NCBI GenBank assembly: GCA_964611335.1
Contig: CAZSXR010000001.1
Location: 186,001 to 250,000, forward strand
Reading direction: 5' to 3'
DNA: 64,000 bases
Source of the DNA: BOG-1112 sp964611335
Lineage (GTDB): Bacteria; Bdellovibrionota_B; Oligoflexia; Oligoflexales; Bog-1112
Every line of letters begins with the position of its first letter. Positions within the stretch are counted from its first letter, which is position 1. The translations under genes and the position numbers were made by a program. The notes below the pieces were generated by a model. The model was not told the origin of the DNA, searched no databases, and worked only from the letters and a program-made list of their open reading frames with translations. Shown one piece after another: positions 57,463-64,000 of this stretch.

Positions 57463-59442
57463 GTGAAATTAAAGTTTTTTTATCCTTTCTCGGTTGGGCT
57501 TTTACACTGTGCCTTGTTGTTTTCCACCCAGCTATCTGCATTTGAAATACAAGCGAAGAATCATGAACAAGAAATGGTATTGAGTTCCATAGATCATAAG
57601 AGTCTTAGAACTTCGGATATCATGGATATTATTGAATCAGGGGATTCAAAAACTTTTGAGATCATTTTAAATCAATTTAGCAACAAAGAACGATTTGAAG
57701 GTCATTTACTGGATCTTTTTACAAAACCAGTTATTGCTAAAGAATACGACAAACGCAATTATTCAAGGCACAATAGGCAAAAAAACTATTCTGCTAAGAA
57801 TGAAAAATGGAGTCTTCGGGCATGGATGATCGAGAAGGATTATTACGAATTTTTTGAACGAACCGTTTCTTCATGGCCGCAATCGCACTCTTATTTTTCT
57901 TCTCATATAGAAGTGAGTCGAGATGAATGGGATGCAAAAATTCAAAAATATATTTTACGGGAATATTCCTTATACGAATGGTTAGGACACAAACCCTCCC
58001 ATCCTTCTTCTGAAATGCAAGAGAAACTAGCAGCAAGTGATTTCAAAACAAATTTAAATAAAGTTTCACTTGATGACAGCATGACTGCCATCACTTGTAT
58101 GACCGAAGAAGAAGCCGTCATCACCAGTGCTCGCTATACAAATGAAGATGTCATCTGGGGACGACCAAAAAGTCTTTTAATGGGAAATTTGCCAGGAGCA
58201 GGTCCTACGCAGAAACCCAATCTTTATCCAGATAGATCTTCAACCTATTTTGTTGCAAACGTCCGTTTACCTTTAGGTGCGAAGCTAATGTTGAAAGGAC
58301 AATACCCACACTCGCGATACATTTCTTTCACCATAGCTAATGCGCTTGGTAATGGACAGTATGGAAACGGAAACTTTCTCCGTGGAGACCAGATTAATCC
58401 CGACGAAGGTTCTTTGAATCCTTTCTTGGCTACTAACACACGAGATGTAGAACCACGCAATTTTACTTTGTATGTCGTACACGGTGTTAAACCACAAAAT
58501 CCTGAACCAAATACACTTTACACAGGTACTTATGCGTCAGAGCATCAGCGCATCCATCTTTCCATGCGCACCTATCTTGCAGATCAAGGATACGATGGTA
58601 CGGGTAACGTAGAGTTGCATGCAAAAGAAGGAAATGGTTTGCCTGTTGTGACCCTCCTTCTTCCCAATGGAGAGATGATCACAGGACCTCAACTGGTAGA
58701 AATTCTAGATGCTAGAAAATTAGGGGATCCTAATGGTTACGAATTGGACCAGTGGTTAGCATTGGTTGCGAATTCAACCAATCCTGAATTTGCACCTGTT
58801 CCTTTCGAACCTATTTCGCAAGTTTTCTGGAACACAAATTATACAGTGACAGGAGCCTTTATCTTAGATCCTGAAAAACGTGTAAGAGAATACCCAGCTT
58901 CTGACGCGGGTGGTTTTGCAAGTAACCCTGATACACGCTATCAGACAATGCCATTCTACTTGCAGCAAGATAAAGTTCTCGTCATCCGAGGAAAAATGCC
59001 AACTCACCCGACAACTCGTCGAGGTGAAAAAACTCTTCCTGTCGATCCACAAGTTCAATACTTTTCTGTATCAACAGCAGCTGCACCTCCTTACGGTGCA
59101 GGTTGGGATACCTTAGTTGATGAACAGATTCCGGTTGATAAAGATGGATACTACACCATCGTAGTGAGCTGGCCTTGGTATAGACCTAGGAATGCTGTAC
59201 CTGAAAATGGGATAGGGTGGATTACTCCTGGTGGGGGTGAAGGTCACTTCTTGGGATCAAGAATTTGGTTAGGAGTTGTGTATATTCGATACATGAATTC
59301 AAGTCCAAACTGGCAAGAGTCTCCGATGAATATTCCCCTTCCAACAGTGGAAGAACCAATCCCACAAGACGAAAGAATTATGGGACCTTACTATCCTCGT
59401 GGAAAATATATGTCGACCGCAGAGTTCGAAGCAAACTACTAG
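57463..59442 (+). CDS. large secreted protein of unknown function
   Basis: 659 residues starting with GTG after TAAGGAG. Signal peptide (LSTQLSA-FE). The N-terminal part to about 200 is charged and helical; from about 215 on the sequence is beta-rich and Gly/Pro-rich with blocks such as RSSTYFVANVRLPLGAKLM, SRYISFTIANA, YASEHQRIHLSMRT, VTLLLPNGEMITG and VSWPWYRPRNAVP. I recall similar C-terminal parts in secreted proteins annotated as unknown (DUF1214/DUF1254-like style), but cannot name the family. No catalytic motif is evident. Monocistronic, with a terminator right behind. Confidence 0.72.
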   Translation: MKLKFFYPFSVGLLHCALLFSTQLSAFEIQAKNHEQEMVLSSIDHKSLRTSDIMDIIESGDSKTFEIILNQFSNKERFEGHLLDLFTKPVIAKEYDKRNYSRHNRQKNYSAKNEKWSLRAWMIEKDYYEFFERTVSSWPQSHSYFSSHIEVSRDEWDAKIQKYILREYSLYEWLGHKPSHPSSEMQEKLAASDFKTNLNKVSLDDSMTAITCMTEEEAVITSARYTNEDVIWGRPKSLLMGNLPGAGPTQKPNLYPDRSSTYFVANVRLPLGAKLMLKGQYPHSRYISFTIANALGNGQYGNGNFLRGDQINPDEGSLNPFLATNTRDVEPRNFTLYVVHGVKPQNPEPNTLYTGTYASEHQRIHLSMRTYLADQGYDGTGNVELHAKEGNGLPVVTLLLPNGEMITGPQLVEILDARKLGDPNGYELDQWLALVANSTNPEFAPVPFEPISQVFWNTNYTVTGAFILDPEKRVREYPASDAGGFASNPDTRYQTMPFYLQQDKVLVIRGKMPTHPTTRRGEKTLPVDPQVQYFSVSTAAAPPYGAGWDTLVDEQIPVDKDGYYTIVVSWPWYRPRNAVPENGIGWITPGGGEGHFLGSRIWLGVVYIRYMNSSPNWQESPMNIPLPTVEEPIPQDERIMGPYYPRGKYMSTAEFEANY

Positions 59443-59444
59443 AC

Positions 59445-59476
59445 AAAAAGAGGACACCCGACTGTCCCCTTTTTTC
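59445..59476 (+). terminator. Rho-independent terminator after the large secreted protein gene
   Basis: AAAAAGAGGACA (59445-59456) pairs with TGTCCCCTTTTT (59463-59474) except one A-C mismatch; the loop is 6 nt and the T run continues. The A run on the left allows function on the other strand too. It starts 3 bp after the stop codon. Confidence 0.75.
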
Positions 59477-59568
59477 TTCCCTTTTTTCCTTTGTAATTTC
59501 AAAAGCTTCCGATAAAACAGACATAGAACATAAATACAAAAAGCGTGCAATTCTGACGGGGATTTCTT

Positions 59569-61332
59569 ATGGCTATGACTGTAATGGAAGTGCTTGAGCG
59601 CAGTGTAAAAAAATATCCAGCAAATATAGCTCATCGTTACAAGGTTGATGGAACTTGGCAAGAAAACACATGGCAAGACTACTATCAAACAGTACGTCGT
59701 TTTGCTCGTGGTTTAGGTGCGATAGGAGTTCAACACAAAGATGCTGTAGGAATATTGAGTTACAATTGCAAAGAGTGGGTTTATGCAGATGTAGCAAGTA
59801 TTTTTGTAGGAGCTATTCCTGCAGGCATTTATCCAACAAGCTCTGCAGATCAGTGTGTGTATATTTTGAATCACTCCAAAGCGACGTGTGTTGTTGTTGA
59901 AGATAAGAAGCAACTCGATAAAATTCTCTCCGTCCGCTCTCAACTCAAATATCTTCATTCTATTATTCTCATGAAAGGGCATTCTCCTGAACAAGGGGTA
60001 TACACTTGGGATAAAATTCTTCTTAAAGCGGAAGAATTTTCAGAAACAGAGTTGAACAAACGCATCGCTCTGCAAAATCCAAAAGATCTTGCAACACTGG
60101 TTTACACATCGGGCACCACATCCAATCCCAAAGCTGTGATGCTCAGCCATGACAATTTAACATGGATGAGTCAGGTGTGTGTTCAATTCGATCTTAAACT
60201 TTCTATAAAAGATCATCTTATCTCCTATCTTCCTCTCAGTCATATAGCAGAACAGATGACAACCATACACGGTCCTATGTATGCAGGAACCTGTGTTTCC
60301 TTTGCAGAAAGTATGGAGAAATTTGCAGAGAATCTTCGTGAAGTTCGACCCACTCTATTTTTGGGTGTCCCGCGAGTGTGGGAAAAGATTCAGGAAAAGA
60401 TGATGGAGAAAGGACGCAACGCCACTTTTGTTCAAAAACAAATTGCAAAGTGGGCTAAGAGTGTAGGTTTGCGTTATGGACATGATCTGAATCCTAATGC
60501 AGAGTGGACATACCGTCTTGCAAATAAGCTTGTGTATACGAAGGTGCGTAAAGCGTTAGGCTTAGATCGTTGTCGTATGCAGGTGACAGCAGCAGCTCCG
60601 ATTTCGAAGGAGACGTTGGATTTTTTTCTGAGCCTCGGTATTCCCATTTATGAACTCTACGGAATGAGTGAAAGCACAGGACCTGCAACGATTTCTTATC
60701 CAGGACAGTTTCGTTTGGGTTCTGCAGGTGTTTGTATCAAAGGTGGTGAGGTTAAAATAGCAGACGATGGAGAAATATTAATTCGAGGTCGGCATGTATT
60801 TATGGGGTATTTGGAAGATCCCGTTGCAACACGTGAAATCCTCGACGCGGATGGATGGTTGCACAGTGGAGATATAGGAACTTTAGATGAAGATGGATTT
60901 ATTTTTATAACAGGAAGAAAAAAGAATTTGATTATCACAGCAGGAGGAGAAAACATTGCTCCTGAAATGATAGAAAACAAACTCAAAAGTATTCCTGAAG
61001 TTGAACAAGCTGTCATCGTAGGTGATCGTAGAAAATTTCTTACAGCCTTGCTTACCCTGTCTCCCGAAGCACTAAAGACTTTAAAAAGCAGAAATTTCCC
61101 AACCACGGCAAAAAATGTAGATGAACTTTGCAAATGTGATTCTTTTTACGAATATTTGCATGATTGTATTGAAGAAATAAACGGAACAGTTGCGCGTGTG
61201 CAAACTGTTAAGAATTTTAAAATTTTACCCCAATCATTTTCTGAAGAGACGGGAGAGTTAACTCCTACAATGAAGGTGAAAAGAGGAGTTGTGATGAAAA
61301 AGTATGCGCAGGAAATCGAAGCAATGTATTAG
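59569..61332 (+). CDS. long-chain acyl-CoA synthetase (AMP-forming)
   Basis: 587 residues. TLVYTSGTTSNPKAVMLSH is the AMP-binding motif (quoted to 19), YLPLSHIAEQ, ELYGMSESTGPATI, GWLHSGDIG and ITGRKKNLIITAGGENIAP follow in the proper order, and the Lys of the C-terminal domain lies in MKVKRGVV. It activates fatty acids with CoA and ATP at the membrane or cytoplasm. It resembles FadD15/ACSBG-like forms. The GGGG ahead of the ATG is a fair ribosome site. Convergent with upp, 3 bp apart. Together with the acyl-CoA dehydrogenase it supports beta-oxidation. Confidence 0.93.
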   Translation: MAMTVMEVLERSVKKYPANIAHRYKVDGTWQENTWQDYYQTVRRFARGLGAIGVQHKDAVGILSYNCKEWVYADVASIFVGAIPAGIYPTSSADQCVYILNHSKATCVVVEDKKQLDKILSVRSQLKYLHSIILMKGHSPEQGVYTWDKILLKAEEFSETELNKRIALQNPKDLATLVYTSGTTSNPKAVMLSHDNLTWMSQVCVQFDLKLSIKDHLISYLPLSHIAEQMTTIHGPMYAGTCVSFAESMEKFAENLREVRPTLFLGVPRVWEKIQEKMMEKGRNATFVQKQIAKWAKSVGLRYGHDLNPNAEWTYRLANKLVYTKVRKALGLDRCRMQVTAAAPISKETLDFFLSLGIPIYELYGMSESTGPATISYPGQFRLGSAGVCIKGGEVKIADDGEILIRGRHVFMGYLEDPVATREILDADGWLHSGDIGTLDEDGFIFITGRKKNLIITAGGENIAPEMIENKLKSIPEVEQAVIVGDRRKFLTALLTLSPEALKTLKSRNFPTTAKNVDELCKCDSFYEYLHDCIEEINGTVARVQTVKNFKILPQSFSEETGELTPTMKVKRGVVMKKYAQEIEAMY

Positions 61333-61335
61333 TGT

Positions 61336-61968
61336 TTAATGTGTTCCATACAAACGGTCTCCTGCGTCACCGAGGCCAGGTGTAATGTAATTCTTTTTAT
61401 CGAGTTTTTCATCCACTGCAGCGGTATAAATGTTTACATCAGGATGATGCTTGTGAAAGAGTTCGACACCTTCGGGTGCCGCAAGCACGCAGAGAAATTC
61501 TATAGACTTTGGTCGCATTTCTTTGAGTCGTGATACTGCTGCAACTGCTGAATTCCCCGTTGCTAACAGCGGATCTAGAACGATGGTGTGTCGTGTGCGA
61601 ATGTCTTCCGGAATTTTAAAATAATATTCAACCACCGTATTGGTTTGTACATCCCGGTAGAGGCCAATATGTCCCACCTTAGCGGTTGGTAAAAGCACAA
61701 GCATGCCATCGAGAAGCCCATTCCCCGCGCGAAGTACGGGGATGAGGGCGCTTTTATTCTTTTCTAAGATCGGAGCCCGCATTTTGTAACCCAGTGCGGT
61801 TTCTATTTCCGTGTGAGTCAGATTCATATTCCGCGTAATTTCGTAACCTAAAAGGATGCCTATTTCTTTCATAAGATTACGAAATTCTCCAGTTCCCGTT
61901 TCTTTCATACGCAATAATGTCAGTTTGTGCTGAACCAAAGGATGCTTGATAATGTTTATATGTTTCAT
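61336..61968 (-). CDS. upp: uracil phosphoribosyltransferase
   Basis: 210 residues, normal length. PLVQHKLTLLRMKETGTGEF, IPVLRAGNGLLDGML, the PRPP motif VLDPLLATGNSAVAAV, and ITPGLGDAGDRLYGTH at the C-terminus identify it. Salvages uracil with PRPP to UMP. GGAAAGGA precedes the ATG. It has its own short transcript, diverging from the SRPBCC gene. Confidence 0.96.
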   Translation of the reverse strand: MKHINIIKHPLVQHKLTLLRMKETGTGEFRNLMKEIGILLGYEITRNMNLTHTEIETALGYKMRAPILEKNKSALIPVLRAGNGLLDGMLVLLPTAKVGHIGLYRDVQTNTVVEYYFKIPEDIRTRHTIVLDPLLATGNSAVAAVSRLKEMRPKSIEFLCVLAAPEGVELFHKHHPDVNIYTAAVDEKLDKKNYITPGLGDAGDRLYGTH

Positions 61969-62028
61969 AGTTTCCTTTCCTGAAAGATGTGGTAAAAAAA
62001 CTCACAGCTATAAAATATAGGATTTAAA

Positions 62029-62706
62029 ATGAAAAATCTAAAAAATCTGCTAGGCATTTTCTTTGTGCTCTTATGTTCCCAAAGAGTGCATGCGAATAAA
62101 TCTGAAAACGTAAAGTTGGAAATCACAGAAGAAAAAGAAGACATTTATCAAATCAAAACGACTTTGAAAATGAACGCACCCGAACAATTGCTATGGAAAA
62201 TCATTACAGAATACGAAAAAACACCTGAATTTGTACACTCTGTCAAATACAGTAAAGTCAATCAGCGAGAGAAGAATCGTGTTTTTTTGGAAATGCGCTG
62301 TGAAGGTGGTTTTATTTTATCAATTAAAGTTCTCTTGCTCCTCGATATGCAAGAAAACGCTTTGCAGAAAAAAATCGACTTCGTCGATAGATCTGACGAT
62401 AAATTCTATATCTTTGAAGGTTACTGGCAGGTCTTAACAGAAGGGGATAAGGGTCTTGTTCAGCTCCATTTGAAAACAAAACCCAAATCGACCTACTGGG
62501 GATTAACAAGACGTATCATTGAATATTCTCTGACAAATCTGTTCGTAGATATAGAAAAGAGAGCGAAGGCTTTGATGGAAGAGGAAGCGAAATCGAGAGT
62601 TTCTACCTTCGTTCCTACATCATCTACAACAACCGCAACGGAAACGGACACGCGAACGGTCACATCTACGGAAACAAAGACGGAAAGCGTTCAAAAATCT
62701 AAATAG
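62029..62706 (+). CDS. secreted SRPBCC/START-like protein with Thr/Glu-rich tail
   Basis: 225 residues. Signal peptide (RVHA-NK), then a START/SRPBCC helix-grip fold: IKTTLKMNAPEQLLWKIITEY, LEMRCEGGFI, DFVDRSDDKFYIFEGYW and LVQLHLKTKP. Such folds bind hydrophobic ligands; the polyketide-cyclase/COQ10 subgroup is close. The last about 35 residues (TTTATETDTRTVTS and on) are a low-complexity Thr/Glu/Ser tail. Ligand and partner unknown. Its 3' end overlaps the hemJ stop by 8 bp on the other strand. Confidence 0.75.
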   Translation: MKNLKNLLGIFFVLLCSQRVHANKSENVKLEITEEKEDIYQIKTTLKMNAPEQLLWKIITEYEKTPEFVHSVKYSKVNQREKNRVFLEMRCEGGFILSIKVLLLLDMQENALQKKIDFVDRSDDKFYIFEGYWQVLTEGDKGLVQLHLKTKPKSTYWGLTRRIIEYSLTNLFVDIEKRAKALMEEEAKSRVSTFVPTSSTTTATETDTRTVTSTETKTESVQKSK

Positions 62707-63136
62707 GTCTGAATACAACCAATCCCACGATGAGTATCATTAGCAAAGTAGGAACTTCGTTTAAAAAACGGAGTTGCTTGCTACTCAAAGATAGCACTTC
62801 CTTATTTTTTAATTTGCGATGCAAACGACCTGAAAAAATAGTGACAACAGTAAGAAAGACTACAAACAATAGTTTTGTATGCATCCATCCTTGTTTCATA
62901 AGCAGAGGGTTCTGACTGATCATGCCCAAACCTGCAATCCATGCTATTCCCATAGCAGGATGTGTAATATAACGTAGGAGTCTTCGTTCCATAATGGAGA
63001 GCATACTATGATTATCTTCGCTCTTTGTTCCCCAATCCACATGGTAGATAAACAAACGCAGAAGGTAAAGTATGCCTGCCATCCAACTGATGACCGCAAC
63101 AATGTGAAGTGTTTTTAGTGAAAGATACAAATTCAT
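62699..63136 (-). CDS. hemJ: protoporphyrinogen IX oxidase HemJ
   Basis: 145 residues with four membrane helices. LKTLHIVAVISWMAGILYL with His10, RLFIYH, MGIAWIAGLG and FLNEVPTLLMILIV match the HemJ/UPF0093 family, which has a conserved His and Lys/Arg set. It oxidises protoporphyrinogen in heme synthesis. AGAGGAG for its ribosome lies inside the leuS stop region and the ATG is 2 bp after that stop, so leuS and hemJ form one unit. Confidence 0.88.
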   Translation of the reverse strand: MNLYLSLKTLHIVAVISWMAGILYLLRLFIYHVDWGTKSEDNHSMLSIMERRLLRYITHPAMGIAWIAGLGMISQNPLLMKQGWMHTKLLFVVFLTVVTIFSGRLHRKLKNKEVLSLSSKQLRFLNEVPTLLMILIVGLVVFRPI

Positions 63137-63138
63137 AT

Positions 63139-64000
63139 TTACTCCTCTACAACAAAGTTGACGACACGACCAGGAACTACAATTTCTTTCTTAATTTTTT
63201 TCCCATTCAAATGACGCTGAACAAAATCTTGAGTTTTTGCCAGTTCTAAAACTTTTTCATTCGTAGTATCTTTTGCAAGTGTAATAGTTCCACGCATTTT
63301 CCCATTGATCATCACAGAAAGCGTACACATGTCTTCGACAACCAGTTTGGGATCGAATGTTGGCCATTTTGCTTTGCTAAGAGAATTTTTGTTTCCTAAA
63401 ATTTCCCACATCTCTTCGCAAATATGAGGAGCATAGGGGGCAAGTAGGATTACAAAATTTTCTGCTTGTTTACGTGTAAGACCTTTTTCTTTGTAGACAG
63501 TATTTGTGAATTCCATCATTGCTGAAATCGCAGTGTTGAAACGAAATTGATCCGTATCCTCACCAACTTTTTTTATAGTCTTTGCAAGAGCCACTTCTAC
63601 GATTTCAGAAGCTTCTTTGAGATTCGCTGTTCCAGCAAGATTTCCGTTGTCGTCTACTATCAAACGCCAGACTCTTTTGAGAAAGCGGTTTACACCTGAG
63701 ATTCCCTGAGTTTGCCAAGGTTTTACACTCTCAATAGGACCCATAAACATCTCGTAAAGACGCAAAGAGTCTGCACCCCACTCTTGAATCACAGAGGTTG
63801 GATTCACAACGTTTCCACGGCTCTTTGACATCTTCTCACCGTTTTCACCCAGTATCATTCCCTGATGAACGAGTTTCTTAAACGGTTCTTTATGAGAAAC
63901 CAAACCGAGATCAAATAATACTTTATGCCAGAAGCGTGCATATAGAAGGTGAAGGTTTGCATGTTCAACCCCTCCAATATAAAGATCTACAGGCATCCAA
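63139..64000 (-). CDS. leuS: leucyl-tRNA synthetase, C-terminal part, 5' end outside the window
   Basis: The frame is open to the right edge, so the N-terminus lies beyond 64000; the ATG at 63996 is internal. At least 287 residues remain. GGVEHANLHLLYARFW, GENGEKMSKSRGNVV with the KMSKS loop and NVVNP, then the anticodon-binding domain and the short C-terminal domain with LAKTQDFVQRHLNGKKIKK identify LeuRS. It charges tRNA-Leu. Coupled with hemJ downstream. Confidence 0.96.
   Translation of the reverse strand, partial: WMPVDLYIGGVEHANLHLLYARFWHKVLFDLGLVSHKEPFKKLVHQGMILGENGEKMSKSRGNVVNPTSVIQEWGADSLRLYEMFMGPIESVKPWQTQGISGVNRFLKRVWRLIVDDNGNLAGTANLKEASEIVEVALAKTIKKVGEDTDQFRFNTAISAMMEFTNTVYKEKGLTRKQAENFVILLAPYAPHICEEMWEILGNKNSLSKAKWPTFDPKLVVEDMCTLSVMINGKMRGTITLAKDTTNEKVLELAKTQDFVQRHLNGKKIKKEIVVPGRVVNFVVEE

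Noticed and set aside
1..64000. CRISPR arrays, insertion sequences, prophage, tRNA and rRNA genes
   Set aside because: I found no regularly spaced repeats, transposase or integrase frames, and no cloverleaf or rRNA-like sequence in the gaps between genes.

Overview
The window looks like a compact chromosomal segment of a Gram-negative (diderm) bacterium that is AT-rich by eye. Outer-membrane biology is everywhere: LpxD (lipid A), BamB, a LolA-like/ABC exporter locus, a FadL-like channel, several beta-barrel candidates, TatA, and many proteins with signal peptides or lipoprotein signals. The set of families (HAD-IG 5'-nucleotidase, Rsm22-like protein, TPR-PEGA proteins, several secreted zinc peptidases, loosened lipoboxes) fits a Bdellovibrionota/Oligoflexia-type or other delta-like lineage, but the sequence alone does not prove this. 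I see no tRNA, rRNA, CRISPR array, insertion sequence or prophage. Genes are packed tightly, often with short overlaps. Several genes appear to start with TTG behind a good ribosome-binding site.

Layout. 1-9.1 kb: an envelope export locus on the minus strand (methyltransferase-like Rsm22, ABC ATPase, two FtsX-type permeases, LolA-like protein, and a beta-barrel cut by the left edge), interrupted by two plus-strand genes for unrecognised exported proteins. 9.1-15.6 kb: minus-strand genes for DUF1820, a possible papain-like secreted protein, a TPR-PEGA protein, a 5'-nucleotidase and a beta-barrel candidate. 15.6-19.6 kb: PP2C phosphatase, CoaE, Ski2-like helicase. 19.55-20.0 kb: the only gene-free stretch over 300 bp. 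It holds a terminator, a strong sigma70-type promoter, a folded RNA candidate of about 275 nt and its own terminator, just before a NUDIX gene. 20.7-31 kb: a duplicated glycosyltransferase-like exported protein, a TPR-peptidase, a SNF2 ATPase with SWIM finger, a queuosine-precursor transporter, YfgM-BamB and a FadL-like channel. 31-38.3 kb (minus): DegT aminotransferase, ManC, a thermolysin-like peptidase, an AAA_14/DUF4143 ATPase and an acyl-CoA dehydrogenase. 38.4-41.3 kb: lpxD, tatD, speD and a small exported protein. 41.3-48.0 kb (minus): a DUF4953-type metalloprotease, a secreted protein with a PI3/4-kinase-like signature, riboflavin synthase, and a coupled barrel-peptidase-barrel trio. 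48.2-51 kb: OppA-like protein and a lipoprotein phosphoesterase. 51-57 kb: a six-gene operon, bioB-bioF-bioD-bioA followed by a ferritin-like diiron protein and a second aminotransferase. 57.1-64 kb: TatA, a large secreted protein of unknown function, acyl-CoA synthetase, uracil phosphoribosyltransferase, a secreted SRPBCC protein, HemJ and the 3' part of leuS.

Most interesting points: (i) the biotin operon carries an unassigned diiron protein and aminotransferase and no recognisable pimeloyl-making gene in the window; (ii) a signal-peptide-bearing kinase-like protein; (iii) the unidentified structured RNA before the NUDIX gene; (iv) an exported protein made of two glycosyltransferase-A-like halves. 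Acyl-CoA synthetase, acyl-CoA dehydrogenase and the FadL-like channel point to fatty-acid use, and four different secreted or membrane-anchored zinc peptidases point to a protein-degrading life style.
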